The notes under the pieces are model-generated. The model was not told the origin of the DNA, searched no databases, and was given only the letters and a program-made list of their open reading frames with translations. From Leucobacter sp. UT-8R-CII-1-4 (GTDB taxonomy: Bacteria > Actinomycetota > Actinomycetes > Actinomycetales > Microbacteriaceae), in the NCBI RefSeq assembly GCF_030010235.1, contig NZ_JASCRS010000001.1:806001-870000 (forward strand): a stretch of 64,000 bases of DNA, given 5' to 3'. The position numbers and the translations under genes are program-made. This document shows positions 25,590 through 33,897 of this stretch, piece after piece; positions within the stretch are counted from its first letter, which is position 1, and each line of letters begins with the position of its first letter.

Positions 25590-25625
25590 TTTGCCGGCGA
25601 GCTGACTAGTTCCAAATAGTAAGTC

Positions 25626-25674
25626 AGAGGGTGTTCCGAGAACGAAAGTCTCGCGGAACACCCTCTCGATTTTT
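25626..25674 (+). terminator. Strong intrinsic terminator after the surface protein
   Basis: A 13-bp stem (AGAGGGTGTTCCG with CGGAACACCCTCT) is followed by CGATTTTT. Confidence 0.85.
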
Positions 25675-25745
25675 CGGCTAGGAGTCAAGTCGGGCGGCTT
25701 GCTGTGAGTGTTGCCAGTTCTCTGTGTGCGGGAGAGAAAGAGCGT

Positions 25746-25922
25746 ATGGTGAAGAACATGTGGACAGTACTTCTATTCTTGCTCGCGGCATGGGTAGTGC
25801 TGTCGATCGTAGGGTTTGCGTTTGAAGGTCTCCTCTGGTTGGCAATCATCGGAATCGTGCTTTTCGTCAGCACTCTCTTGTTCGGGCTGCTCCGGCAAAG
25901 AGCGAAGCGGTCGGATTCATAG
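25746..25922 (+). CDS. 58-residue two-helix membrane protein
   Basis: ATG 25746 follows GGGAGAGAAAGAGCGT. Two hydrophobic helices (TVLLFLLAAWVVLSIVGFAF and LLWLAIIGIVLFVSTLLFGLL) are followed by a basic tail. The function is not recognisable. Confidence 0.55.
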   Translation: MVKNMWTVLLFLLAAWVVLSIVGFAFEGLLWLAIIGIVLFVSTLLFGLLRQRAKRSDS

Positions 25923-26011
25923 GTTTCCTCCGCTGTTGTATAGACGCGAGCGTTATTCCATTGCGGTAGGTTATGGATGTTTAGTGCGCGCTCTATGTTG
26001 ATGGCTTGTGT

Positions 26012-27007
26012 TCAATTAGTTTCCCGAGCAACCCTGACTTGCAATGCTCCGGGCTTGATATCGATTTCTACGTAGGAAGTCTGACCGAAGCTGTCTCCGT
26101 CGAGTTCGATCAAGTGCGGGATGTCGAAGCGCGCTTCGTACTGTCTGCCTTGAACGTACGCGAGAGCGTGGATATCCGGTGCGCGCTCGAGCACGCGCCG
26201 GCTGAGGCGGGAGCGGCGTGCGATGCCCTGCAGCGTGAGGCGCGTGCCGATCCGAGCCCACCCGAATCGTCCTTTCGGTCGCATCATGACCACGTCGAGA
26301 AGCCCGTCATCGATGACCGCGCTGGGGATCAGGAGCATGTTTCCGGTGAGTGTCCCGCAGTTGCCCACGATCACCGTGTGCGCCCGCGTGGACCTGACCC
26401 TGCTCTGATCGACTCGGTAGTCGAGATGGAAAAGCCGGTTGATGATGATCGATTTGGCGATAGGGGTGACGTACGCGAACCAGCCGAGGTGCTTCTTCGC
26501 GATTGCGCTCGTATACTCGGCCATTTCAGCGTCTAGACCGATACCTGCCATGACGACGAAGGCATGTCGTTGTGAGGTGCTGGTGGCATCGTCGAACTCG
26601 GCGATCCCGACGTCCACGGCCCGCGTCGCGCCGGTGAATGCCGCCTCGATGTTGCCCTCGACATCGCCGAGCGAGATACCGAGGTCGCGGGCTAGGAGGT
26701 TCCCGGTACCGGTGGGGATCGGTGCGATGGGAATCCCGGAGCTGTGGACGACGTCTGCGACGGCTCGGACGGTGCCGTCGCCACCGGCCACGATGATGAC
26801 TGCCGGGTCACCCGCCAGGGCTTGCTCTGCCGCAGCGCGTCCGGAATCCTGTGCGTTGGTCTCGTACCAGCGTGAAGCTGCCCAGCCCAGCGCTCGCTCA
26901 TGCATCTCTACAGCAGCACGGACGCGCTCCAGAGGGATCTTCGCCGGGTGATAGACCACGGCGGCATGTGACCGCCTCGGCGTCCCATCTCTGCGAGGAA
27001 ACCTCAC
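26012..27007 (-). CDS. Diacylglycerol/lipid kinase family protein
   Basis: The 331-residue protein has the DAGK catalytic motif GGDGT (75-79) and the PTGTGNLLARDLG loop (about 97-109). This is the soluble DgkB/LCB5-like family that phosphorylates diacylglycerol or related lipids at the membrane. The GTG start overlaps the desaturase stop by four bases (GTGA) and has no ribosome site, so it depends on reinitiation. The start codon is also inside a perfect hairpin. The local GC content looks higher than the flanks, suggesting separate acquisition as cargo. Confidence 0.85.
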   Translation of the reverse strand: MRFPRRDGTPRRSHAAVVYHPAKIPLERVRAAVEMHERALGWAASRWYETNAQDSGRAAAEQALAGDPAVIIVAGGDGTVRAVADVVHSSGIPIAPIPTGTGNLLARDLGISLGDVEGNIEAAFTGATRAVDVGIAEFDDATSTSQRHAFVVMAGIGLDAEMAEYTSAIAKKHLGWFAYVTPIAKSIIINRLFHLDYRVDQSRVRSTRAHTVIVGNCGTLTGNMLLIPSAVIDDGLLDVVMMRPKGRFGWARIGTRLTLQGIARRSRLSRRVLERAPDIHALAYVQGRQYEARFDIPHLIELDGDSFGQTSYVEIDIKPGALQVRVARETN

Positions 27008-27029
27008 GATGCTGCTGGCATCGTGAGGT
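27001..27029 (-). promoter_or_regulatory. Hairpin burying the DAG-kinase start codon
   Basis: ACCTCACGATG (27001-27011) pairs perfectly with CATCGTGAGGT (27019-27029) around seven bases. The stem holds both the desaturase stop and the GTG start of the kinase. Ribosomes finishing the desaturase would open it, so kinase translation would depend on desaturase translation. Confidence 0.5.
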
Positions 27030-28110
27030 GATTGCGCTGTTCGATGAGCGGGCAGGTGAACACATCGCGTTCCCCGAGCCCGACACGGTTGATGTAGCGC
27101 ACGACGATGGCGTACGAAGCGAACAATCCCGTCTGCAAATACGGGACATCGTGGGTTCGGCAGTATTCGGCGATAATCGGTGCTGCCTTGCGCAGATGCG
27201 GGCGAGGCATTGAAGGAAACAGGTGGTGTTCGATCTGATAGTTCAGGCCACCCATAGCAGTATCGAGAACACGGGTACCGCGGATGTTCCGGCTCATCAT
27301 CACCTGGCGTCGCAGGAAATCGAGGCTCACGTCTCTCGGCACGACCGGCATCCCCTTATGGTTCGGCGCGAACGAGGCTCCCATATAGAACCCGAACACG
27401 CCGAGCTGCACGGCGAGGAACACGAAGGCGATTCCCGGCGAGAGCACGAAGAACACCAGCACCGGGAACCCGGTCAGCCGGATCAGCAGAAAGAGGATCT
27501 CCACCCAGCGCCGCTTCAGCTCGCCCCTTGCGAGCACTCGGCGCACCCCGGACGCGTGCAACGACACCCCTTCCAGAAGCAGAATCGGAAAGAAGAACAC
27601 TCCCTGATGCGCCCGAAGCCATCTCAGCGTCCGGCTCTTCGGAGGTGTTCGACCCGGAGTGACGACAATCACCGGAAGGTCGATGTCAGGATCGGCACCC
27701 AACTTGTTCGGGTTTGCATGATGGCGCGTGTGCTTATGCTGCCACCACCCGTAGCTCATACCGACCAGGAGGTCGCCGAGGACGATGCTCACCCAGTCGT
27801 TCCATTTCCCCGACACGAAGATCTGGCGATGCGCGGAATCGTGTCCAAGGAACGCGATCTGGGTGAAGAGGATCGCGAGGAACGCCGCAGTGAACAGTTG
27901 CCACCAGGTATCACCGATCCAAACGAACGCGAATAAGCTGCCCGCGAGGACCAGGGGCAGCCCGACCAGCTTCGTCCAGTAGTACCCGTACCGGCGACGC
28001 AGCAGCCCCTGTTCTCGGATCGTTTTCGCCAATGTCGTGAACTCGCTCCCGCCCTTGCCACTGACTCGCCGACTCGTTCGTGGAGTCCGGGTCGAACGAT
28101 AATCGTTCAT
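27004..28110 (-). CDS. Membrane fatty acid desaturase, copy 1
   Basis: The 368-residue protein has the three histidine boxes of the acyl-lipid/acyl-CoA desaturase family: H-D-S-A-H (near 90), H-T-R-H-H (near 127) and the Q-x-x-H-H form QIEHH (near 306). These bind the di-iron centre. Four hydrophobic stretches fit a membrane-embedded enzyme introducing a double bond into fatty acyl chains. It is first in a two-gene unit with DAG kinase. It is closely similar along its whole length to the second desaturase on this element (32484), for example GASFAPNHKGMPV in both. Confidence 0.92.
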   Translation of the reverse strand: MNDYRSTRTPRTSRRVSGKGGSEFTTLAKTIREQGLLRRRYGYYWTKLVGLPLVLAGSLFAFVWIGDTWWQLFTAAFLAILFTQIAFLGHDSAHRQIFVSGKWNDWVSIVLGDLLVGMSYGWWQHKHTRHHANPNKLGADPDIDLPVIVVTPGRTPPKSRTLRWLRAHQGVFFFPILLLEGVSLHASGVRRVLARGELKRRWVEILFLLIRLTGFPVLVFFVLSPGIAFVFLAVQLGVFGFYMGASFAPNHKGMPVVPRDVSLDFLRRQVMMSRNIRGTRVLDTAMGGLNYQIEHHLFPSMPRPHLRKAAPIIAEYCRTHDVPYLQTGLFASYAIVVRYINRVGLGERDVFTCPLIEQRNHLTMPAAS

Positions 28111-28140
28111 GATGCACCTGAGATCCTGCGGGCTTGGGCG

Positions 28141-28683
28141 TCAGGAACGTCCGTGTCCGCCTTCATCGGTCCAGTCATTAATCTGGGCGCGATCTGATAG
28201 TGTCCTGAGCTCATCCGCCGCCGCATCTTGCTTTTCTTTGGACGGGGTGAAAATAATGGATTCCGCGAGTGTGGTGACCGCTGCGGTACGCGTGTTCTCA
28301 ATTTCGGCAGCGTTTCGAAAGGCGATAGCTGCCGCCTCCTTTTGCGCTTGGACTCCATTGCTAATCTCTGCCAGGCGATCCGCGAGGATGCTCGCGAGTC
28401 CGTCACGTAATTCTTCGAGGTTCGTGTTTGCAATCTCAAGGCGGCGATCAGAGATCGTCAGCTCTGTATTGGGGTATCCGGTTTTCGAGAGAAAGTCACG
28501 GGTCTCGCGTCCCAGGATTTCGACCGCTTCGTCACGCAAAGGGCGACGCGTGAACACGGCCTCAACCGTGTATCGATCTGGGGCTTCATCAGTCATCAGC
28601 GAGGCAGGCAACGAACCCACCAGCACCATTCCGAGGCCCAGCGTAGCGGTATCTGTACCGCTCGTTCGTGTCTGTGTATTCAT
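28141..28683 (-). CDS. Hypothetical protein, mostly helical
   Basis: The 180-residue protein has a short hydrophobic segment near residues 14-28, then a long charged region with predicted coiled coil (EVILGRETRDFL... RLEIANTNLEELRDGLASILADRL). No family was recognised. It lies 30 bases upstream of the desaturase gene on the same strand and may be co-transcribed with it. The ribosome site is weak. Confidence 0.55.
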   Translation of the reverse strand: MNTQTRTSGTDTATLGLGMVLVGSLPASLMTDEAPDRYTVEAVFTRRPLRDEAVEILGRETRDFLSKTGYPNTELTISDRRLEIANTNLEELRDGLASILADRLAEISNGVQAQKEAAAIAFRNAAEIENTRTAAVTTLAESIIFTPSKEKQDAAADELRTLSDRAQINDWTDEGGHGRS

Positions 28684-28979
28684 GATCCGACGATACGCCC
28701 TCTACATGTGCGCTTCACAGCTTCGTGAAAGCTTGTTGTCCGGCACGGTCGTTGTTGCAAAAAGCTTGTTTCCCCGTGGACGCTGGTCCGGACCGCTCTA
28801 AGCTCCCTCAGTTCGAGCGTGCGCGTTTCGTGGTAACAGCTGATGCAGGTCACGTGTCAGCTACTCTGAGCAGAGCCTCCGTCGAGCTATTTGTCTGCGA
28901 CCTGTCAACGGGTCGCATTTACGAACGCTTTGGTATACATTCCGATTAGAGCGCTTGTTGCTCTGGGCCGAGGTGCCTC
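28684..28979. other. Intergenic region, nothing identified
   Basis: It contains the divergent upstream sequences of the hypothetical gene at 28683 and the small ORF at 28980. No gene, repeat or strong promoter was recognised. Confidence 0.4.
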
Positions 28980-29150
28980 ATGTGTCAATATGTATCGAAA
29001 TGCCCTGTGGCAGTACATCCTCATGGTGCTATGTGCCAGTTGGATGAGCAACGCAAATCCCGGGATCGGCGGGTGCTGTTCGGGCTGGTGGTGCTGATCG
29101 TTGCTGTCGCTGTAGTCGGTCTTTGGTGGGTGATGTTGCCCCGGCCATGA
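28980..29150 (+). CDS. 56-residue single-pass membrane protein
   Basis: ATG 28980 follows CGAGGTGCCTC. The N-terminus is Cys/His-rich (MCQYVSKCPVAVHPHGAMC), then QRKSRDRR and one transmembrane helix (VLFGLVVLIVAVAVVGLWWVM). The charge pattern suits an N-in orientation. It is too short to assign. The good start site and clean helix make it more likely than chance. Confidence 0.42.
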   Translation: MCQYVSKCPVAVHPHGAMCQLDEQRKSRDRRVLFGLVVLIVAVAVVGLWWVMLPRP

Positions 29151-29260
29151 GCTGTTTCCTGGCAATACTCACAGTCCCGGTTCTGGCGGTTGGTCCCGGG
29201 GTATGGTCGGGTTTAGAGGTTCAAGAACTTCTTGAGTCTCTCAAAGAAAGCAGGGACATC

Positions 29261-29389
29261 ATGTCCAACAAGCAGAACGCAGCATCAAAACCAGCGAATG
29301 CCGCTGAGGAAACGGCTCGAATTTCAGTCGGGGAAGAAGTGCCCGGCGAACCGAAAGCTCCCAATCAGACAGAGCCCTCAGGCAAATAA
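29261..29389 (+). CDS. 42-residue hydrophilic small protein
   Basis: ATG 29261 follows AAGCAGGGACATC. It is an acidic, Ala/Pro/Glu-rich peptide (MSNKQNAASKPANAAEE...). It is followed by a hairpin at 29418-29445. No family was recognised. Confidence 0.4.
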   Translation: MSNKQNAASKPANAAEETARISVGEEVPGEPKAPNQTEPSGK

Positions 29390-29417
29390 GGCCTGAGAAC
29401 CGCTCAGCTTGGTCAGC

Positions 29418-29445
29418 GCCTCTGCAATTCCCGTGTTGCAGAGGC
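29418..29445 (+). terminator. Hairpin after the 42-residue gene
   Basis: GCCTCTGCAA pairs with TTGCAGAGGC around a short loop. There is no T-tract, so terminator function is uncertain. Confidence 0.45.
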
Positions 29446-29563
29446 ACTGGCTCGTTCCACTCACCGCTCGAGCGTTAAATCAGTTCGCTCAGCCGGGACA
29501 GGCAATGTCGGTCCCGGCTGTAAACGCTAAGTGCTTCAATTGGGATCCAGTCCAATTGCATGT

Positions 29564-29614
29564 AGCAATGCCCCTTTGCGCTCTCCGTGATGGAAGAGCG
29601 CAAAGGGGCAATGC
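29564..29614 (-). terminator. Long hairpin after the Ig-like surface protein
   Basis: A stem of about 20 bp (centred on GCCCCTTTGCGCTC with GAGCGCAAAGGGGC) lies 13 bases past the stop of the gene at 29628. The T-tract is poor on both strands. Confidence 0.65.
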
Positions 29615-29627
29615 TTTCGTGTTTGTG

Positions 29628-30824
29628 TTACTTCACCGTCTTGCGGCGAGCAATGTGGAGCGCGAGGCCGGAAGTGAGCGCAATAGTTGCAGCGAAGGCA
29701 GCTCCAACGTATGGTGTTTCGTCGCCTGTGTTGGCGAGTGGTGTAGTAGTCGGGGTTTTCGGCTTTTGGTCAGGTTTGACTGCAGGTTTCACTAGGAGAG
29801 ACTTCTCCGTTGAGCTCGATGCAGTGTATTTCGCGTCACCCACATAGTGGGCGGTGAGGTTGTAAGTCCCTGCCGATGGAGACACGGTGATGCTTGCCGT
29901 TCCATCGGTGACTTGACCGATGCCGACGAGGACGGTGCCGCTGTAGAACTCCACGTTTCCAGTCGGGTTGATGCCGCTGACGGTTGCAGTGTAAGTGGCT
30001 TGTGCGCCCTCGATGATTTCCATTAGCGAGATGTCGAGTGTGGTTGCGGTTTGCGTGGCAGTCGTTGTCATTGTGATTGTGTTTGAAGAGGGGAGCGTCT
30101 TTCCAGCTACGCCGCTGTAGTCGGCCGTGATGGTGTAGGTGCCAACGGGGAAGGCGTTTCCGATGCGGAGCGACGCTTCGCCTGTTGCGCTGTCCACTGG
30201 AGCTTCGCCAACGAGCCCGCCGTTGACTTTGAAAGTGACTGTTCCTGAAAGATCAGCGCCGAGCAAATTGCTAACTGGCGCAGCAGTGAGTACGACTTGG
30301 GTGTCAGTATCTGTTGAGGATGGCCCAATGATCAGTTCAGATTCAGCAAGGTTACCGAGCATGATGAGGCCCGGTCCCTGTGCCTGATAAGAGAAGAGTC
30401 CCATTCCATCTCGATGGAAACTGGATAGGGCGACCGTATAGGTGATACCCGTTTCAAGGCGTACTTGTGCGTAATCGTCGATGGAGTAGACACAATTGCT
30501 GACATCGTCCGGATTGAGGCTGCTGGTGAGGATTACCATCGCTGCGTCCTCGGTGAAGCCACCGCCACGTTCATCAGTGAACGTATATAGGCCCGTTTCG
30601 CTTACGCGCAACTCTTTTTCAATGTAGAACTTAGACGCTAGTGCCCACCACTGTCGATCGGTATCACAAGTGCCGGTGCCGCCTGGCCAGGTGTTGACCG
30701 ATAGGTCTTGGGAAGTGACCTCGTATTCGATAGATATCGTGTCGGCGTGGGCTGGGGTGGCAATGAAAAGGGTTGCCGTGGAGAGTGCTACAACGGTGAG
30801 TGCACTTTTTAACGATAGACGCAT
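29628..30824 (-). CDS. Ig-repeat wall-anchored surface protein
   Basis: The 398-residue protein has a signal peptide (residues 1-27, cleaved near AHA) and an N-terminal domain with paired Cys (GTGTCDTDRQ, SNCVYS). Two Big_3-like Ig repeats follow (about 165-260 and 265-345, with GTYTITADYSG and GTYNLTAHYVG), then a Pro/Thr/Lys-rich wall-spanning stretch. It ends in a sorting signal LANTG + hydrophobic helix + RRK. This places it on the cell surface. It is an isolated gene within the cargo part of the element. Confidence 0.82.
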   Translation of the reverse strand: MRLSLKSALTVVALSTATLFIATPAHADTISIEYEVTSQDLSVNTWPGGTGTCDTDRQWWALASKFYIEKELRVSETGLYTFTDERGGGFTEDAAMVILTSSLNPDDVSNCVYSIDDYAQVRLETGITYTVALSSFHRDGMGLFSYQAQGPGLIMLGNLAESELIIGPSSTDTDTQVVLTAAPVSNLLGADLSGTVTFKVNGGLVGEAPVDSATGEASLRIGNAFPVGTYTITADYSGVAGKTLPSSNTITMTTTATQTATTLDISLMEIIEGAQATYTATVSGINPTGNVEFYSGTVLVGIGQVTDGTASITVSPSAGTYNLTAHYVGDAKYTASSSTEKSLLVKPAVKPDQKPKTPTTTPLANTGDETPYVGAAFAATIALTSGLALHIARRKTVK

Positions 30825-31160
30825 AGGCCCAAATGTATTGATGTTTGGGCAGTCAGAGCACCCGGCTGCGCGGATTGTTGATGCAGTGCGCGAACTGGAT
30901 CAATGAGAGCGTCTGCTTGCTCTGTGAAAGCGCACAAATGAGCCTACTTGCCATGGTTTGATCTGCAGACTCATACCGTTGGCATACTGACTGCTTCGGC
31001 CCGAACCGTCAGTTTCAACGTGCATTTCGAGCGGTAGTAACCGCTTCATCTGCGACATACAAGCTTGGCACTGATCGCATCAGCAAATGCAAACTACTGT
31101 TTGGGTATTCTTTTTTTTGAGGTTCAGATTCACCTGAATCTCGGTGATGCGAGGAGAGCA
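30825..31160. other. Intergenic region without a supported gene
   Basis: It holds the upstream region of the Ig-repeat gene and of the 34-residue ORF. A plus-strand frame (MFGQSEHPAARIVDAVRELD, 30841-30906) could be a gene fragment, but it has no ribosome site. Confidence 0.35.
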
Positions 31161-31265
31161 ATGCCCACGATTCGGAACGTCGGTTGGAAAAAACCGGAAA
31201 AGACTCCGAATGTCTCTGATTCAGGGGCTCAGCCAGCCGCTTGCGACGATGATCCTGAGTTCTGA
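31161..31265 (+). CDS. 34-residue small protein with strong ribosome site and terminator
   Basis: ATG 31161 follows GAGGAGAGCA. The peptide starts MPTIRNVGWKKPEKTPN and ends acidic (CDDDPEF). A strong terminator begins five bases after the stop. Both signals support a real small gene of unknown function. Confidence 0.5.
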   Translation: MPTIRNVGWKKPEKTPNVSDSGAQPAACDDDPEF

Positions 31266-31270
31266 TAGCA

Positions 31271-31312
31271 AAGTGCCCCGCCCGTTTTGATCGGGCGGGG
31301 CACTTTTCTTTG
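31271..31312. terminator. Strong terminator between convergent small genes
   Basis: A 15-bp stem (AAAGTGCCCCGCCCG with CGGGCGGGGCACTTT) with loop TTTTGAT is followed by TTTCTTT. It serves the plus-strand 34-residue gene and possibly the minus-strand Lys-rich gene. Confidence 0.88.
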
Positions 31313-31336
31313 AGCTGAGGTGCAGCTCGGTAACGT

Positions 31337-31459
31337 TTACTTCCGGTTGTTGAGCACGGAAGCTGCTGCTTGGTTCTTGTCTCGCTTAGCAGCCTTTTTC
31401 TCTTTGGCTGTCATCGCTGCAGGTTTCTTCTCAGTTTTCTGGCCTCGATCTTTGGACAT
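31337..31459 (-). CDS. 40-residue Lys-rich basic small protein
   Basis: ATG 31459 follows GAGGGCATCAAT. The peptide is MSKDRGQKTEKKPAAMTA..., rich in Lys/Ala with KEKKAAKRDKN. It resembles small basic actinobacterial proteins found near cold shock genes. It lies on the same strand, about 120 bases downstream of the cold shock gene. Nucleic-acid binding is plausible but unproven. Confidence 0.55.
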   Translation of the reverse strand: MSKDRGQKTEKKPAAMTAKEKKAAKRDKNQAAASVLNNRK

Positions 31460-31578
31460 ATTGATGCCCTCATTTCCGGGTATAGACACCCAAGCCAGAC
31501 CCTACCGTACTCGCGCGAGAGTCTAATTAAAAAGGCCGCCCGAGTTGAACCGGATACCCTTGTCGCCTGAGTGAGGCT

Positions 31579-31782
31579 TTAGAGTGAGCTGATGTTTACA
31601 GCTTGCATTCCTTTTGGGCCGCGTTCCGCATCGAATTCGACTCGCTGATTTTCTTCGAGGATGCGGTAACCATCAGTTTGAATTTCGCTGTGGTGAGCGA
31701 ACAGGTCAGCTGAACCATCGTCGGGCCCGATGAAGCCGAACCCTTTTTCCGTGTTGAACCATTTGACGGTGCCTGTGGCCAT
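31579..31782 (-). CDS. Cold shock protein (CspA family)
   Basis: The 67-residue protein has the cold shock domain with RNP-1 KGFGFIG (residues 13-19) and RNP-2-like DLFAHHSEI (about 26-34). It is a single-stranded RNA/DNA chaperone. The ATG at 31782 follows GAAGGAATGACGTC; an upstream in-frame ATG is not needed. It lies close to two fatty acid desaturases, which fits a cold-response cargo. Confidence 0.95.
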   Translation of the reverse strand: MATGTVKWFNTEKGFGFIGPDDGSADLFAHHSEIQTDGYRILEENQRVEFDAERGPKGMQAVNISSL

Positions 31783-31880
31783 GACGTCATTCCTTCGTGT
31801 GTCTTGGATCACATGGTGATCTTGTTTACCCGCATCGATCTTCGAAACGGTGGTCTTTGTGTTGCGGACTTTCGGCGACT

Positions 31881-31997
31881 TTAAAGGCTGCTGCTGTGCA
31901 GTGTCCGCAACGTATGCTTCGCGGAGTGCCGGGACTTGTGTATTCCAATAAGTCGAGAGTGCGAGTCGTGGACGGTGTAATAGCCGTTTTCGAACAT
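31881..31997 (-). CDS. 38-residue Tyr/His-rich small ORF or gene fragment
   Basis: It reads [18 protein letters not shown]... and ends [14 protein letters not shown]. The open frame continues upstream with coding-like sequence ([12 protein letters not shown]) but without a start codon, so this may be the 3' end of a decayed gene. No family was recognised. Confidence 0.35.
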   Translation of the reverse strand: MFENGYYTVHDSHSRLIGIHKSRHSAKHTLRTLHSSSL

Positions 31998-32483
31998 GAT
32001 GAAACCGGCGTACTCTCCATGGTTTGTAGCAACTTCAACTTCGGTTGATGCGGCTTGCCAGAAGAGTTGGACCTGTGAGGTCGTGGAAATACTAATGAGA
32101 ACCGTTCAGGTACGAGATTGGCATAGACAATCTAGGATGGCGCGGCGAAGTAGTGATCTAATGCATGTGCGGCAGTGCCTGCAGCTTCAAGTCGGTCCGG
32201 ATACTTACCGGCAGAAACGCAACTTCCTGGACTTCGCTCGACTCGAGAGTACAAGAGACGAATCTGTAGGGCCTGTGAATATCTGTTTTCGCTCAGAAGG
32301 AGGTCTGTCCGTGATGCCCGGGCCACTGCTTCTGTGGCGTTCAGGGAACGGTATGCCTTCTCGGGTACGGTGAGGACAGCGGTCGGCAACTGCCAATGGC
32401 GTTCGAGGTGATGTGAGTCACCGTTAAAGAAGCAGGTGCTGATCGTGTCTTTTTCTCGTACTTTGAATGGGCTCGGGCCAATC
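31998..32483. other. Region upstream of desaturase 2, nothing firm identified
   Basis: Only short frames without ribosome sites are seen. It contains the desaturase 2 upstream region; in-frame GTG codons at 32436 and 32445 could extend that gene. Confidence 0.35.
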
Positions 32484-33548
32484 ATGCCAACTCGCGCCAG
32501 GGCTGCAGATTTCCCGCCGGTGGCTCGCTCTTATTCCAAGATTTCTGAAGTGGTGCGTGAGTCAGGTTTGTTGCGTCGTGCAACATGGTTTTATGTGATG
32601 ACTGCATGCGTTATTGCCGTGGCATTGGGTGGGGCAATCACGGGTTTCGTGTTGCTCGGCCAGAGCTGGTTTCAGCTTCTGATTGCTGGGGCGCTCGGTC
32701 TCATTTTTACCCAAGTCGCGTTTCTAGCTCACGAAGCGGCACACCGTCAAATCCTTGCAACCGGTCCTTCGAACGATCGATTGGCGAGAGTCTTGGCTGG
32801 CTCAATTGGTATGAGTTATTCCTGGTGGGACTCAAAGCATTCGCGGCACCATGCCAACCCCAACCGAGTTGGTAAAGATCCGGATATCGAGGTCGACACG
32901 ATCTCGTTCATTGAAGAAGATGCCGTTGGAGCGCGGGGATTGCGTCGTTTCATCACGATGCGTCAGGGATGGTTGTTCTTTCCTTTGTTGACACTGGAAG
33001 GCCTCAACTTGCATCTGCACAGTTTCAAGCATCTTTTCAACAAACAGCAGGTCAAAGGCCGCTGGACCGAATTGGCTATCATCATGGCCAGGTTCGTGCT
33101 TCTTCTTGTGCCAGTATTCATGTTCCTGCCTCTTGGAATGGCGTTCGCTTTCCTCGGCGTGCAGTTCGCTGTCTTCGGCGTATACATGGGTGCGTCATTT
33201 GCTCCTAACCATAAGGGCATGCCCGTGATCGCTCATGATGCCAAGCTCGATTTCTTCAGTAAGCAAGTTCGCACTTCACGAAATATTCGTGGCGGATGGT
33301 GGGCAACAATTCTGATGGGTGGCCTGAACTACCAGGTAGAGCATCATCTTTTCCCCAACATGGCCCGCCCGCACTTGTCGAAAGCGCGAACCATTGTTAA
33401 GGAATACTGTGAGACTCTGGAAGTTCCGTATACGGAGACCTCGTTGATTCGCTCGTATGCGATCGTAATTGAATACTTAAACCGTGTAGGTCTAGCGGCA
33501 CGAGACCCTTTCGACTGTCCAGTGCGTGCGGAGTATCGCCGCGCATAG
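32484..33548 (+). CDS. Membrane fatty acid desaturase, copy 2
   Basis: The 354-residue protein has histidine boxes HEAAH (near 83), HSRHH (near 119) and QVEHH (near 287), as in copy 1, and the same GASFAPNHKGMPV segment. It is a di-iron membrane desaturase of the acyl-CoA/acyl-lipid family. I chose ATG 32484 because the conserved region begins shortly after. Alternative GTG starts at 32436 or 32445 would add 13-16 residues. It is followed by a terminator and is the second desaturase on the element. Confidence 0.9.
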   Translation: MPTRARAADFPPVARSYSKISEVVRESGLLRRATWFYVMTACVIAVALGGAITGFVLLGQSWFQLLIAGALGLIFTQVAFLAHEAAHRQILATGPSNDRLARVLAGSIGMSYSWWDSKHSRHHANPNRVGKDPDIEVDTISFIEEDAVGARGLRRFITMRQGWLFFPLLTLEGLNLHLHSFKHLFNKQQVKGRWTELAIIMARFVLLLVPVFMFLPLGMAFAFLGVQFAVFGVYMGASFAPNHKGMPVIAHDAKLDFFSKQVRTSRNIRGGWWATILMGGLNYQVEHHLFPNMARPHLSKARTIVKEYCETLEVPYTETSLIRSYAIVIEYLNRVGLAARDPFDCPVRAEYRRA

Positions 33549-33633
33549 CTGAGCTCTTCACTGGCGTACACCAGCAACCGAGGCTGAACAGCTAATCGAG
33601 AACTGGTTTCGCGCCCAGCGCTTTCCAAGTTTA

Positions 33634-33664
33634 GACCCGCAACCAAACTGGCTGCGGGTCTTTC
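33634..33664 (+). terminator. Terminator after desaturase 2
   Basis: GACCCGCA pairs with TGCGGGTC around 11 bases and is followed by TTTCG. Confidence 0.7.
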
Positions 33665-33897
33665 GCTGCCTAGCTGAAAAAGCGGCCTTGCCCCCTGGCG
33701 TCGTGGCTAGGTACCCACCTCGATATTCCGGCCGGCACCAATCGCGTCTCCTGCCTCGGAATGTTCAGTTCGCTCGATGCTGCGCGAACGGACGCTTCAT
33801 GAAGTACAAACGTTGGCATTTTAGAGAGCGAGTTTCACATGCACGAGCACCATCGGCCCCGAGTAGGACCTGCGCGCAATCGAGTAGCTCGGACGCA

